Below are positions 9,374 to 19,002 of a DNA stretch of 64,000 nt, one piece after another (the first letter of the stretch is position 1; each line of letters begins with the position of its first letter). The DNA is from Leptospira sp. (lineage in GTDB: Bacteria; Spirochaetota; Leptospiria; Leptospirales; Leptospiraceae), in the NCBI GenBank assembly GCA_027533185.1, contig JAPZTS010000007.1, positions 210,673 to 274,672 on the forward strand, written 5' to 3'. A model generated the notes under the pieces. The model saw only the letters and a list, made by a program, of their open reading frames with translations. It searched no databases and was not told the origin of the DNA. The translations under genes were made by a program, and so were the position numbers.

Positions 9374-9979
9374 TCATCCCATAGGAATAAAGTTTTGAAG
9401 CTTTTTGATACGATTTATCCAAGCTACAACATTTGGAAAATTAAATAGATCAAATCCTCCTTCATCTGCTACATGAGTATAGGCAAATAGACTGATATCG
9501 GCAATTGTTATTGTGTCCCCTACAAAAAACTTGTTATTAGAGAGATGTTCATCCATCACGCGCAATGCTTTTTTGCCACCTTCTTGTTTGGAATGAAACT
9601 CAAGTATCCTTTCTTGCGGAAGGTTTAAATATCTTTTTATAAATCGTGCAACTGCGATGTAGGGCTCATGGCTGTACTGTTCAAAAAATTGCCATTGTAA
9701 AACTTTGGCTCGATCAAATGGATTGTTCGGCAATAGCAGTGACCCTTCCGCCAAATAATTAAGTATCGCATTGGATTCGGAAAGAATTTTCCCATCCTCC
9801 AATTCAAGCACAGGAATTTTTCCATTGGGGTTGAGTTTTAAAAATGCAGAAGTTTTGGTCTCACCTTTGACAATATCCACTTCAATCCACTCATAAGGTT
9901 TCTCCAAAATGGAAAGCAGTAGCAAAATTTTGTAACAGTTTCCAGAATATCGATCTCCATAGATTTTCATAATTGACAA
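9374..9979 (-). CDS. Glutathione S-transferase family protein
   Basis: 201 residues with a thioredoxin-like N-terminal domain ('MKIYGDRYSGNCYK', 'LNPNGKIPVLE', 'LSESNAILNYLA', giving the cis-Pro and the Glu-Ser pair that binds the glutathione gamma-glutamyl) and a helical C-terminal domain ('FFVGDTITIADISLFAYTHVA'). A TTG at 9979 has AGGA at ideal spacing; an ATG at 9970 would give the more usual MKIYG start, so either is possible. Likely role is conjugation or peroxide detoxification. No partner gene is visible. Confidence 0.85.
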   Translation of the reverse strand: MSIMKIYGDRYSGNCYKILLLLSILEKPYEWIEVDIVKGETKTSAFLKLNPNGKIPVLELEDGKILSESNAILNYLAEGSLLLPNNPFDRAKVLQWQFFEQYSHEPYIAVARFIKRYLNLPQERILEFHSKQEGGKKALRVMDEHLSNNKFFVGDTITIADISLFAYTHVADEGGFDLFNFPNVVAWINRIKKLQNFIPMG

Positions 9980-10006
9980 TTAATTTCCTATAAATCTAAT
10001 CACAAC

Positions 10007-11260
10007 ATGTTCTTGAAAATTGCAATTCTCTTTTTTCTCGTAAGCGGATTATCTATCTCTGCGGACTCGACCATTTCAAATTTACAAAAAAAATGTTTAG
10101 ATCAACCAAATGAAAATTTACCAAAAGATACTTATGCTCGCTATGTGAGACAATTACAATTCGAGAAAGCCAAAGAGTATTGCGATTCGCTTCCAACGGA
10201 TACAAAAAATTGTAAGGCGTCGAGTCGATTTTGGCTCGGAACTTCTGAGTTTGCAAAAGGAAATCTTGAGAATGCTGAAAAATTCTTTCAAGAAGGAATT
10301 GAACTAATGGGTCCTAGTAGAAGGGTCGCCGATTGGATCAGAGATAAACCTAAACAAACAGGCTGGGGGCGACCTGAAGATTTTTTAAAATACATTCAAA
10401 ATTCTAAAAAATTAAATCCTTCCAGACCAAAGTATACGCAAGTTGTAACTTACTTTATAATCGATCAAACAAATACCAAGTCAGATCCCAACGCGAATAA
10501 AAAAGTCGAAAGACATATGGATGTTTGTCTTGCGGTTCATGGAAACCTTTCGCTATCCATTCTAAAAAAATACGTAGAACTTTTTAGCCAAGGCCACCTA
10601 TCGCTTGATATAAGAAGTCTCTTTGTTCCAAAAACCATAACAAAAATTTATAAAAATGATTTTCCAGCACTTGGAAGTCTCTCTCAGTGGGATGAAAATT
10701 TTTCCTTATTCATGAAGCAAGTAACCCAAGAAAGTGATCTTATCGTATTTGCATATCCTAGGTGGAGCGGAAGTGCTCTGGCTTCATTCAGCAAAATCCC
10801 AATCGTTCCCAAGGTTTTAAACTCTCCATTACGAACCCACATCAAAATCGCATCCGAAGACCTCAGTATAATTAATTATCCTCGCCTCTTTCATGAATAC
10901 CTACATACCGTTGAATACAATATGCGTCGGAACGGAGACAAGTTATTTCATGCTACTTCACATGGCTCTGACGGGAAAAAAGTAGAAGCGATCACTGGAT
11001 TGAAAACGGAAGAAACTGGTGAAACAGATTGGGCAGAACATCATTTTGCAAATCGAATTCCAGATCTTGTTAAAAAATTAGAATTTAAGAATTCAATGAA
11101 TGGTTGGCAGGATATTTTTGGTGTTCGAATTAAGTTTAAAGATACTTTTACAGAAGAAAGAATTCGATCCGATTACGTAAAATATTTGGATATCTTAAAT
11201 TCATCTAAGAATATAAAAACGATTGAAGAAATGGAAGAAGAGAGTGAGTCTTCAGAATAG
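10007..11260 (+). CDS. Exported protein with HExxH motif, unknown function
   Basis: 417 residues. It starts with a signal peptide ('FLKIAILFFLVSGLSISAD'). Residues about 75-100 resemble a single TPR-like helical repeat ('FWLGTSEFAKGNLENAEKFFQEG'). At about residues 296-300 there is HEYLH, preceded by 'YPRLF', which is the HExxH zinc site of many metallopeptidases; a possible third ligand could be in the 'WAEHHF' segment some 45 residues later. The C-terminus is acidic. A secreted or periplasmic zinc protease is plausible but I do not recognise the family, and HExxH can occur by chance. Confidence 0.6.
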   Translation: MFLKIAILFFLVSGLSISADSTISNLQKKCLDQPNENLPKDTYARYVRQLQFEKAKEYCDSLPTDTKNCKASSRFWLGTSEFAKGNLENAEKFFQEGIELMGPSRRVADWIRDKPKQTGWGRPEDFLKYIQNSKKLNPSRPKYTQVVTYFIIDQTNTKSDPNANKKVERHMDVCLAVHGNLSLSILKKYVELFSQGHLSLDIRSLFVPKTITKIYKNDFPALGSLSQWDENFSLFMKQVTQESDLIVFAYPRWSGSALASFSKIPIVPKVLNSPLRTHIKIASEDLSIINYPRLFHEYLHTVEYNMRRNGDKLFHATSHGSDGKKVEAITGLKTEETGETDWAEHHFANRIPDLVKKLEFKNSMNGWQDIFGVRIKFKDTFTEERIRSDYVKYLDILNSSKNIKTIEEMEEESESSE

Positions 11261-11262
11261 TT

Positions 11263-12495
11263 TCACAAACAAACTACCTCGAAAATAGTGATGGGTTTTG
11301 ACCTTCCCTGAACAATTACACGATCGATCTCTCTCACTAGGAATTTATCTTTTTCCGATGATTTTCCCTTAATTTGATTGAATGTAGTTTCTGAAATTAG
11401 AATCGAACAACCATAATGTTTAGTCAAACTTTCAATGCGTGAAGCTAGGTTCACATTGTCACCTATAACAGTATAATCCAACCGACGATCGGAACCAATG
11501 TTTCCAACGATTGCCTCACCTGTATGAATGCCGATTCCCACCTGCAATCGATCTTGTTCCCTTTCGAGACTTTGGTTTATGATTCCCAGTTCTTTTACCA
11601 TTGCGACTGCACACTGAACAGCTCGGAATGCATCGTCTTCTTTTCGAAATGGGGCTCCAAAAATCGTCATAATTGCATCACCGATAAACTTATCAATTGT
11701 TCCATTAAACCGAAATATAATCTCAGTCATTCTAGATAGATAGTGGTTCAAAAATCGTACTACTTCATCCGCAGATCTCTGTTCCGAAAACTTTGTAAAA
11801 GAACGAAGATCAGAGAATAAAATAGTAACCTCCTTATTCTCACCTCCGGGCTCCAAGTTCGCATTGTCTTTATAAAATTCACTAATAAGCTGGGATGGGA
11901 GATAACGTTCCATCATTTGTTTTGCGTTAGCTTCTTTAACCATTTCAATATTAGAAACTGTTGTTACATAACCGATCCCAAGCATCATAGATAAGCCAAA
12001 TAACATTGGTACAAAGTCGATTGCGTAGCTTCCCTCAAAAAAATAGGTAACAATTAATACATAAAAGAGTGCTAAAACAGCTGCGTAAATTGTTCCAAAC
12101 TTTGAATGTCGTAATAGATTTAGTTGGTAAATGAATATAGCACTTAGCATGGCGATAAAGTAAATTTGACCATGCTCTCGTTGAATTGTCGGGTCCAAAA
12201 AAATCATTAGACCAATGATAAAATAATCGATGGTGATTGTAAAAAATTTTAAATATGGTTTATACGGAAAGTAATATATAAAAAACAAAACTATACATGC
12301 GAAGATTAGAAATAAAAAATCTAACCCAACAGTGATTATACTAGGCGTAATAATTGTATACTTAATCCAACCAAAATAAGACAGACTATCCATGATTGAT
12401 GAGACAGAAAATAAAACAATTCGAACAAATGCGACTGTCCTTTCATTTTTCATCTCCCTTGCTATCAAAATTTCATCGACTATCGAAGATTTCAT
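11263..12495 (-). CDS. Membrane-bound class III adenylate/guanylate cyclase
   Basis: 410 residues. About six hydrophobic segments cover residues 20-180, then a short helical linker ('MERYLPSQLISEF') leads into a class III cyclase catalytic domain. Metal-binding aspartates are in 'LFSDLRSF' (D229) and 'GDAIM' (D273); K269 and D340 ('LDYTVIGDNVNLASR') are at the base-selecting positions and favour ATP; N349 and R353 are the transition-state residues. All catalytic residues look intact, so an active adenylate cyclase is expected. It lies one base downstream of the mltA-like gene on the same strand, suggesting co-transcription. Confidence 0.9.
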   Translation of the reverse strand: MKSSIVDEILIAREMKNERTVAFVRIVLFSVSSIMDSLSYFGWIKYTIITPSIITVGLDFLFLIFACIVLFFIYYFPYKPYLKFFTITIDYFIIGLMIFLDPTIQREHGQIYFIAMLSAIFIYQLNLLRHSKFGTIYAAVLALFYVLIVTYFFEGSYAIDFVPMLFGLSMMLGIGYVTTVSNIEMVKEANAKQMMERYLPSQLISEFYKDNANLEPGGENKEVTILFSDLRSFTKFSEQRSADEVVRFLNHYLSRMTEIIFRFNGTIDKFIGDAIMTIFGAPFRKEDDAFRAVQCAVAMVKELGIINQSLEREQDRLQVGIGIHTGEAIVGNIGSDRRLDYTVIGDNVNLASRIESLTKHYGCSILISETTFNQIKGKSSEKDKFLVREIDRVIVQGRSKPITIFEVVCL

Positions 12496-12496
12496 G

Positions 12497-13555
12497 CTAT
12501 TTCTCCAGCTTAGGTAAGATAAAGATAACGTGACCTTTTGTTTTTAAGGCATTTGCCAGATCGGCATATTTGTTTCCGATTCCAAAAAAAAAGTCGACTC
12601 TATCCAATCCATATATTTCACTCCCCCGATCATGAACAAATGATAAATGATTATCTCTTTTTGTATCAAAAGATTCAAAACTGATTAAAACTGGAGTTCC
12701 TAAGGGAATTCGTTTATCCATTGCAAGGGATCTCTCTGGAATGAGCCGTATTCCACCGCTCCCAAAAGGAAACTTGTTCTGAGTGGCGAGCTCCTCTTTT
12801 GTGAAGAAGATGAACCTCGGATTTTTCAAAATCGCTAACCTCACAAGATCAAGATTGGAATTCGAGCATTCGCGAAGTTTATGTGGCTTCAAGGAAGCAC
12901 AAACACCCAATAACTTTGACGCAGGGCTCTCGTAAGTATGGCCATTATCGGATTCATAGTTGAGGCGAAATTTATTTCCATCTTCCATGGTCAGCAAAGC
13001 CGATCCCTCTAGCTGGGCAAGATGTAAGTCAAACAAATCTACATAAGCTATCAGTTGTTCTGTTTCCCATTTTTTTGATTCAATTATTTCTGCCCTTTGA
13101 TGAGTTTCCTTCTTTTTCTTGTTAGGTGAAAGCAAAGGAAAAACCATTTCACCTTTTGGCATGACACTTCCCTTAATTTCCACATCATAATAACCAGTGA
13201 TTGACGGTGATTTAGGAAAATCTTTTCCAATAACAAAATCGAAATTATGGCCGATGGGAATCCTTTCCTCTTTGACACAGGACTTCAGAATTTCAGACAT
13301 TGAGAACAAAACCTGCCTAGTTTCCTTTGCCCCCAATTTACGAGTTCCAAATACTATCTCTCCTGGGTTCGTGACACGATTTAGGTAGGATAGCGATTCT
13401 TTGATCGCAAGTTCTGCCGAATTTCGATCCGCACAGGAGAGGAAAATTGAATCCGATGGATTTAAAATTTCCCAACGAACCTCGGACTTGGTCTCGGGAA
13501 AGAGTGCCAGGGAAATGAAAGAAAACAGCCCAAAAATCCGCAAGCCGGTGGTCAT
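12497..13555 (-). CDS. MltA-type lytic murein transglycosylase
   Basis: 352 residues from the ATG at 13555, which has GGGGGAAAAAG just upstream; an earlier in-frame ATG at 13585 lacks such a site. A signal sequence ('FGLFSFISLALFPETKS') is followed by the MltA domain: 'ITGYYDVEI', 'LHLAQLEGSALLTMEDG', 'NPRFIFF', 'PERSLAMDKRIPLGTPV' and a C-terminal 3D domain 'HDRGSEIYGLDRVDFFFG' holding the conserved aspartates. The enzyme would cleave peptidoglycan glycan strands with formation of 1,6-anhydromuramic ends. The family signature is somewhat diverged (QGSG reads EGSA). It precedes the cyclase gene by one base. Confidence 0.82.
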   Translation of the reverse strand: MTTGLRIFGLFSFISLALFPETKSEVRWEILNPSDSIFLSCADRNSAELAIKESLSYLNRVTNPGEIVFGTRKLGAKETRQVLFSMSEILKSCVKEERIPIGHNFDFVIGKDFPKSPSITGYYDVEIKGSVMPKGEMVFPLLSPNKKKKETHQRAEIIESKKWETEQLIAYVDLFDLHLAQLEGSALLTMEDGNKFRLNYESDNGHTYESPASKLLGVCASLKPHKLRECSNSNLDLVRLAILKNPRFIFFTKEELATQNKFPFGSGGIRLIPERSLAMDKRIPLGTPVLISFESFDTKRDNHLSFVHDRGSEIYGLDRVDFFFGIGNKYADLANALKTKGHVIFILPKLEK

Positions 13556-13700
13556 CTTTTTCCCCCGAAATGACTTATGTCTCATTCAAACTTCTCTGTC
13601 CATTCTTTTTCCCAAATGAATCTTGACTTCCGAGGTGGTTCCAAAACTCTTTCTAAAAGACCGAATCTTTTTGTGATCATATATATAAATTAGGTATTCC

Positions 13701-13862
13701 ATGAAACGTACATTCCAACCAAGCAAGATCAAACGCGTGAGAACTCACGGATTCCGAGCCAGAATGGCCACTCCAGGTGGGAGAAATGTCATCGCCAATC
13801 GTAGAAAAAAAGGTCGCTATAAATTGACTGTTTCCGACGAAAAAATCGGGAGAAAGTTCTAA
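13701..13862 (+). CDS. rpmH: 50S ribosomal protein L34
   Basis: A 53-residue basic protein: 'MKRTFQPSK', 'RTHGFRARM', '[14 protein letters not shown]' are the invariant L34 blocks. It has a short C-terminal extension of about seven residues relative to the usual 44-47. A weak AGGT precedes the ATG. It heads the rpmH-rnpA-yidD-yidC-jag-mnmE block found in many bacteria, though dnaA and an origin are not adjacent here. Confidence 0.95.
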   Translation: MKRTFQPSKIKRVRTHGFRARMATPGGRNVIANRRKKGRYKLTVSDEKIGRKF

Positions 13863-13958
13863 GATAGGGGCTTTGTTTCGGAGACTCTTTGCGACGTTAA
13901 ACGAATCCGAGAACTCTTTTTAAACAACAGGCGTATCGGCAACCCTCCACTTCGATTT

Positions 13959-14192
13959 TTGGTCAGAAAGAATGACCAACTGGTTGCTGAATTCCTGTTT
14001 TGTCCCGATAAATCTCACAAAACAGCGGTTCAGCGCAATCGGACCAAAAGACTATTAAGAGAACTCGTTAGAAAATTCCACGACCAGATACCGAAGGGTA
14101 TTGACTGTGCAATTCTCACTCATATTAACTTCTCAAAGAACCCACCCGAAACAAGAGAAAAGATCTTTCAATCTTTGGTGCGAAAACTTTAA
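13959..14192 (+). CDS. rnpA: Ribonuclease P protein component; true N-terminus upstream of the first canonical start
   Basis: The frame contains the RnpA core '[16 protein letters not shown]' (the RNR motif that binds RNase P RNA) and the closing helix. The first canonical start codon in frame is TTG at 13959, giving only 77 residues, whereas RnpA is usually 105-130. The frame is open back to the rpmH stop at 13860-13862, and residues encoded by about 13878-13958 ('LCDVKRIRELFLNNRRIG' and on) align with the normal RnpA N-terminal helix and first strand, so the real protein probably begins near 13875-13890. No ATG, GTG or TTG exists there in frame. The stop overlaps the yidD start (TAATG). Confidence 0.85.
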   Translation: MVRKNDQLVAEFLFCPDKSHKTAVQRNRTKRLLRELVRKFHDQIPKGIDCAILTHINFSKNPPETREKIFQSLVRKL

Positions 14193-14419
14193 TGAATCGG
14201 ATTTTTATATTTCTTATCTTTCTATATAAGAAAATTATCTCCCCTCTTCTACCGCCATCCTGCCGATTTACACCAACTTGTTCAGATTATGCGCGAGAAG
14301 CATTTTTAACTTACCCATTTTTTAAGGCTTTTTCTTTGAGTATCCTTCGTATTTCAAAATGCCACCCACTACATGAAGGTGGCTTCGATCCAGTTCCAAA
14401 ACCTATTAACAAGAGTTAA
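14192..14419 (+). CDS. yidD: Membrane protein insertion efficiency factor YidD
   Basis: 75 residues, typical length. The family pattern '[26 protein letters not shown]' is split across residues 12-37, with three conserved cysteines, then '[13 protein letters not shown]'. It is a peripheral inner-membrane protein that helps YidC-dependent insertion. The ATG overlaps the rnpA stop and yidC follows after two bases. Confidence 0.95.
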   Translation: MNRIFIFLIFLYKKIISPLLPPSCRFTPTCSDYAREAFLTYPFFKAFSLSILRISKCHPLHEGGFDPVPKPINKS

Positions 14420-14421
14420 CC

Positions 14422-16371
14422 ATGCAAAACGATCAAACAAACAGACAAGGTAGATTATTCTTAGCTTTATTTTTAAGTTTAGCTGTATGGATGGGAATCA
14501 ATTATGTATTCTTTCCACCACCACCTCCAAAACCTAAAAACTTAGAAAAAGATTCTAAAGAAACAGCAGAAACAAAGGATCCTAACTCTAACAAATCAGA
14601 AATTAAACCACAGACCAAAATTGAAGAGAAAGTTTCTAGTCTTTCCAAAGTAAATCCGACGGATATCAAAACGTATTCAATACGAACGGACTCATTTTTA
14701 GTAAAGTTTTCCTCGTTAGGTGGACGAATTACAGAGTATTATATCAAAGATCATAAAGAACCAGATGGTTCTGAGTTTATCATTGCTAAAGATCCAAAAT
14801 TTCAAATTGAATTTGATGGTATTTCAGAAAAGGCTGTCGAACTTTCTCGCGGCCAAGGGTTTGATTTTAACTTAATCGACGATAAGGATATGATTCCTTT
14901 TTCGCCCTTCAATCTGGTCAACTTTTCATCTAATTATGATGAGAAATTAAAACTAGTTACATTTGAAGCTCCATCGCCTGATGGAAAGTATTTGGTTCAA
15001 AAACAGTTCCAATTTTTTCCATCAGAGAATTACTTTAAATTTAGCCTGAAGATAAAAAATAAATCGAATGAAACGATCAAACTTTCTTCAGGAAATTCTG
15101 ATATCTATCTCAGATCATTTGGATCCTTAGGTCCGATACTCAAGAAAAAGGAAGATTTTAATGATCGCGACCAAGCACATTACTTCCGTTATTACTATCT
15201 AGACGGAAGTTTTAAAGACCACATTGATAGCACTAGCACACAAGGTTTTTTTGACAATCTATTTGGATCCAATGAAGGGAAAGATACAAGGTTTGAAATT
15301 AAAAAAGGAACTGATACAAAGGTTGATTTTGTGGGAACTGGTAGTCGCTACTTTATTGGTGTTTTGGATCCACTGAACGAACAACCCTCAGGAGTGCTTT
15401 TAGACAATCGAAAAGGAAACGAAACTGGTGTTCTTCTTGTTTATGACAATTGGAAACTTGGTCCTGGCGAAGAAATGGATCTCAGTTACGCTGCATACGT
15501 AGGTGTTCGAGAACTAGACGGAACTGCATTTAGGGACTCGTCACTTGATCCTTTTGTTAACAAAGAATCTACCTTTGCGGGCTTAAGTGAATACTTAGAT
15601 AAATCATTCAATCAAGGAATTACGACACCGCTACGAAATGGAATTGTATGGGTTCTGAAAAAGATCTACTTAGTGATACCAAATTATGGTTGGGCAATCG
15701 TAATCTTTGCTATTCTATTCAAACTAGCATTCTATCCGCTTAACAAAAAACAAGCGGAGTCGATGAAAAAAATGCAAGAGCTTTCTCCACAAATCAAAGC
15801 TCTAAACGAAAAGTATGCAGATGATCCAAAGCTCAAACAAGAAAAGACAATAGAGTTGTACAGAAAAAATGGAACCAATCCAATGTCTGGATGTCTTCCT
15901 ATGCTTGTGCAAATCCCGATCTTCATTGCACTTTATACCGCATTTTCGGATACCGTTGATCTTTGGAATTCACCATTTTTGTGGATCAATGACCTTAGCG
16001 AACCGGATACAGTATTTACGACTCCTAAACTTGCATTGATTGGTTCGATCGGAATCAATGTGTTACCACTAGTTATGGTTGTAACACAAGTGATCCAGTC
16101 GCGTATGACCACAGTTTCGACAGATCCTAACCAAAAGATGATGATGTATATGATGCCAGTCATCATGCTCTATTTCTTCTGGTCTATGCCCTCAGGAGTT
16201 ACGATGTATTGGACGATGCAAAACATTCTGTCCATCGTCCAACAAGTATACACAAATAAATTTGGAAAAACAGAAGAGAAACCTTCTACAAACTCTCCGA
16301 CCCCAGCAAATAACCAAAATGCAAATGCGAGACCTGGATTTAGAAACCAATCTCAAAAAAAGAAAAAATGA
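14422..16371 (+). CDS. yidC: Membrane protein insertase YidC
   Basis: 649 residues, with an N-terminal anchor (about 10-30), a proline- and lysine-rich linker, a large periplasmic domain as in Gram-negative YidC, and the conserved five-helix core at the C-terminus ('[20 protein letters not shown]', '[20 protein letters not shown]', '[12 protein letters not shown]'). It inserts membrane proteins alone or with SecYEG. The basic C-terminal tail ending in lysines is the part that typically contacts ribosomes. It lies between yidD and jag as in many genomes. Confidence 0.97.
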   Translation: MQNDQTNRQGRLFLALFLSLAVWMGINYVFFPPPPPKPKNLEKDSKETAETKDPNSNKSEIKPQTKIEEKVSSLSKVNPTDIKTYSIRTDSFLVKFSSLGGRITEYYIKDHKEPDGSEFIIAKDPKFQIEFDGISEKAVELSRGQGFDFNLIDDKDMIPFSPFNLVNFSSNYDEKLKLVTFEAPSPDGKYLVQKQFQFFPSENYFKFSLKIKNKSNETIKLSSGNSDIYLRSFGSLGPILKKKEDFNDRDQAHYFRYYYLDGSFKDHIDSTSTQGFFDNLFGSNEGKDTRFEIKKGTDTKVDFVGTGSRYFIGVLDPLNEQPSGVLLDNRKGNETGVLLVYDNWKLGPGEEMDLSYAAYVGVRELDGTAFRDSSLDPFVNKESTFAGLSEYLDKSFNQGITTPLRNGIVWVLKKIYLVIPNYGWAIVIFAILFKLAFYPLNKKQAESMKKMQELSPQIKALNEKYADDPKLKQEKTIELYRKNGTNPMSGCLPMLVQIPIFIALYTAFSDTVDLWNSPFLWINDLSEPDTVFTTPKLALIGSIGINVLPLVMVVTQVIQSRMTTVSTDPNQKMMMYMMPVIMLYFFWSMPSGVTMYWTMQNILSIVQQVYTNKFGKTEEKPSTNSPTPANNQNANARPGFRNQSQKKKK

Positions 16372-16399
16372 AATCATTGTTTAACAAGGAAAACTAAAG

Positions 16400-17131
16400 A
16401 TGAATAACTATATTTTTGAAGCCGAAGCTAAATCAAAATCAGAAGCGGAGGACTACACATTAGAAACCCTTAGATTACAACCAGGAGATCTTCGATTCGA
16501 AGTTGTAGATTCTGGCAAATCAGGATTTTTAGGGATTACACAAAAAAAACCAGCCGTAGTGCGCGCGTTTGTTGTAAATAATGACATTCCGTCTGAAAAA
16601 ATTATCCATGGCGTCATTATAACGATCCTCAAAAAGATGGGGATTCCCGCGGAAGTTGTAGGAATGGGAGACGTAGATGGAAAAATCTATGTGGAACTCA
16701 CTAGCAAAGAATCAGGCTTAATCATTGGGAAAAGAGGTGCGACGTTAGATTCATTACAATTCCTTTTGAACCTTATGGTCGATCCTAAAATCCGTCACAA
16801 TCGAAAGATTGTGTTAGATATCGAATCCTACCGTGACAAACGAGAGTTATCTTTAATCAGACTTGCAAAATCAATCGCTGCCTCAGTAATCAAGTCAGGA
16901 AGATCCAAACTTTTAGATCCGATGAATCCTTTTGAGCGAAGAATTGTTCACATGGCAATCCAGGAAGATGAGCGGGTCTTTACTAGATCTGAAGGAAATG
17001 GAACATTCAAACGTGTCCGTGTAATATCAGCTAAAGAAAGACATAAGTATAAAGATGTCGAAGATCCATCTAAAAAAGGTCTGCCAGTTGAAGACTTTGA
17101 GGATGGAGTGGATTCTGAAGATTTAGACTAA
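16400..17131 (+). CDS. jag: Jag/KhpB-type RNA-binding protein (Jag-N, KH, R3H)
   Basis: 243 residues in three parts: a Jag-N domain at the start ('[18 protein letters not shown]', '[11 protein letters not shown]'), a KH domain with '[16 protein letters not shown]' around residue 113-128, and an R3H domain '[23 protein letters not shown]' with the Arg-x3-His pair. Such proteins bind RNA and influence cell-wall synthesis and division. The C-terminus is acidic. Its stop overlaps the mnmE start by one base. Confidence 0.93.
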   Translation: MNNYIFEAEAKSKSEAEDYTLETLRLQPGDLRFEVVDSGKSGFLGITQKKPAVVRAFVVNNDIPSEKIIHGVIITILKKMGIPAEVVGMGDVDGKIYVELTSKESGLIIGKRGATLDSLQFLLNLMVDPKIRHNRKIVLDIESYRDKRELSLIRLAKSIAASVIKSGRSKLLDPMNPFERRIVHMAIQEDERVFTRSEGNGTFKRVRVISAKERHKYKDVEDPSKKGLPVEDFEDGVDSEDLD

Positions 17132-18516
17132 TGACGACAACAATTGCGGCCTTATCCACCGCAAACGGCCCCGGAGCGATCGGAATCCTCCGGGTATCTG
17201 GCCAAGATACAATTCAAATTGCAAAAAAGATCCTTAAAAAAAATAACACTCCCTTAACCGACGAATACATTTTAAATCACCCGCGAACAGCTATTACGTG
17301 TGATTTTTATGAAAATCAAATTCCAATCGATCAAATCGTTTTTCTCTTTTTTCCGGGACCCAATTCATATACGGGCGAGGATTTAGCAGAATTCCATTTG
17401 CATGGAAATCCTATTCTCTTAAAGAAAGCACTTTCTGTCCTATTTACAAATGGCGCAAAACCGGCAGACCGAGGTGAATTCACAAAAAGAGCTTACCTAA
17501 ATGGGAAAATCAACCTATCCAGTGCGGAAGCTATCTCTCGTTTGATCGAGTCCCGTTCTAGATACGAATTGGAACTTGCTCAAAAGAATGTTTTTGGTGA
17601 GATATCAAAACTTAGCTCCAAATTACGAAGTGATCTGATTTCTTTAAAAGCAGAATGCGAGGCTGAGATCGATTTTTCGACAGAGGATTTAACATTTGAG
17701 TCTATCGAAGAGAGAAAGATCCGAATGATTCAAGTCCACCAACTCTGTTCCAAACTCATTCTCGATTCTAAAAAAGCTGAAAACTTAATATTACAAAGTA
17801 CTGTAGTACTTTTTGGAGAACCAAATACAGGAAAATCCAGCTTAATGAATCTCTTAATCGGGAAAGATCGATCGATCATCTCAGATATTCCAGGTACGAC
17901 AAGAGATTATATAGCAGAAGAAATTTCATTGGATGGAATTCCGATACGATTAGTGGATACCGCAGGAATCCGCGAAACATCTGACCAAATCGAACAAATG
18001 GGCATTGAACGCAGCAAACGAGAGGTGGATAGTGCAAATGTAAAACTAATTCTTGTTGATAGCACTAAAGATACTGAAGCGAAGTTGTTTTTTGACACGC
18101 ATCGCAAAAGGATTCAAAACTCCATTATACTTGCAAACAAAATCGATAATAAAAATCTCAAATGGAATTCTAGTGAATGGAATTTGTTAGCGAGAGATTT
18201 TAAATGTCAGTATATGGAAATATCCTGTAAAACGAAAAGTGGAATTCCGGAATTGCTAAACCAATTAAAGGAAAAACTGACCGATACAAAAACGTCCGAT
18301 GATATTGTTTTATTAGAAGAAAGGCAACTCTATCATATTCAAAAAATTGAATCCAATTTAAATGAAGCTATTAATCTTCTTGAGACAGGTGCTCCCGCCG
18401 AAATCTACATCCAAGAAATTAATTATGCACTAAAAGAAGTTGGCGAGATAAATGGCCAAGTTGATAACGAAGAAATTTTAGGCCGAATTTTCAGCAAATT
18501 CTGCGTAGGAAAATAA
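17131..18516 (+). CDS. mnmE: tRNA modification GTPase MnmE
   Basis: 461 residues. N-terminal formyl-THF-binding domain ('[21 protein letters not shown]', '[13 protein letters not shown]'), a G domain inserted around residues 220-380 with P-loop 'GEPNTGKSS', 'DTAG' and 'NKID', and the C-terminal 'FCVGK' that supplies the catalytic cysteine. With MnmG it makes the 5-aminomethyl-type modification of wobble uridine. The partner gene mnmG is not in this window. Confidence 0.97.
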   Translation: MTTTIAALSTANGPGAIGILRVSGQDTIQIAKKILKKNNTPLTDEYILNHPRTAITCDFYENQIPIDQIVFLFFPGPNSYTGEDLAEFHLHGNPILLKKALSVLFTNGAKPADRGEFTKRAYLNGKINLSSAEAISRLIESRSRYELELAQKNVFGEISKLSSKLRSDLISLKAECEAEIDFSTEDLTFESIEERKIRMIQVHQLCSKLILDSKKAENLILQSTVVLFGEPNTGKSSLMNLLIGKDRSIISDIPGTTRDYIAEEISLDGIPIRLVDTAGIRETSDQIEQMGIERSKREVDSANVKLILVDSTKDTEAKLFFDTHRKRIQNSIILANKIDNKNLKWNSSEWNLLARDFKCQYMEISCKTKSGIPELLNQLKEKLTDTKTSDDIVLLEERQLYHIQKIESNLNEAINLLETGAPAEIYIQEINYALKEVGEINGQVDNEEILGRIFSKFCVGK

Positions 18517-18557
18517 TTACCAAACTGTAAAAATTTTCTATTGTCGAAAGTTGGTAA
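18517..18557. repeat. Imperfect inverted repeat after mnmE
   Basis: TTACCAA(A)CT at 18517-18526 pairs with AGTTGGTAA at 18549-18557 with one bulged A and a 22-base loop. It directly follows the mnmE stop. There is no T run, so it may be a weak terminator or a regulatory hairpin for the next gene. Confidence 0.35.
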
Positions 18558-18594
18558 TTGTATCCAATTGACTGCACACAACACGAGGTAAAAA

Positions 18595-18843
18595 ATGAAA
18601 AAACTTTTAGTCATTCTCACGATTATTTTCTTCAGTAGTTTCGGAGTATTTGCTCAGACAGAAGCAGATGAAGAGCCTACAATGGCAGGTGAAGAAACAA
18701 CTGAAACTGTTAAGCCTAAAAAAGAAAAATTAAACAACAAAGACGGCGATAGAAAAGAAAAATCAAATAACAAAGACGGCAAAAAGAAGACTAAAAAAGA
18801 GAAAAAAGCTAAGAAAGAAAAAAAGGCAAAAAAGAAGAAGTAA
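18595..18843 (+). CDS. Exported lysine-rich small protein
   Basis: 82 residues with GAGG upstream of the ATG. A clear signal peptide ('LLVILTIIFFSSFGVFAQT') is followed by an acidic patch (about 21-35) and then a long tail of about 40 residues made mostly of lysine with KEK/KKDG/KEKKAK repeats. Mature protein would be strongly basic and disordered, in the periplasm or exported. Possible partners are anionic polymers such as peptidoglycan or LPS, which is speculation. It has its own terminator directly downstream. Confidence 0.7.
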   Translation: MKKLLVILTIIFFSSFGVFAQTEADEEPTMAGEETTETVKPKKEKLNNKDGDRKEKSNNKDGKKKTKKEKKAKKEKKAKKKK

Positions 18844-18871
18844 TCGTCTTTTTTATCAGTATTGAAGTAAC

Positions 18872-18903
18872 AAAAACCCCTAATCATTAGGGGTTTTTTT
18901 TTG
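18872..18903 (+). terminator. Intrinsic terminator
   Basis: AAAAACCCCTAA, loop TCA, TTAGGGGTTTTT, continuing as a long T run. It follows the lysine-rich exported protein by about 30 bases. The A run on the left arm means it could also work for the convergent strand. Confidence 0.9.
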
Positions 18904-19002
18904 CAGACTGCAAAAAATTGACTCCTAAGTTTCTAAAGTTGTTTTAGACGCGTTTCATTCTTTAAAAGAAATTGTATTGGAATTGGCTCCCGTTTCATTA
19001 AA

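Noticed and set aside
13586..13700. Origin of replication or dnaA next to rpmH
   Set aside because: No DnaA-box cluster and no dnaA gene; the region is a short divergent promoter gap. A TTGACT at about 13623 has no good -10 at the right spacing.
18654..18887. 77-residue phenylalanine-rich minus-strand ORF
   Set aside because: Pure antisense of the lysine-rich exported protein; F runs are shadows of AAA/AAG.
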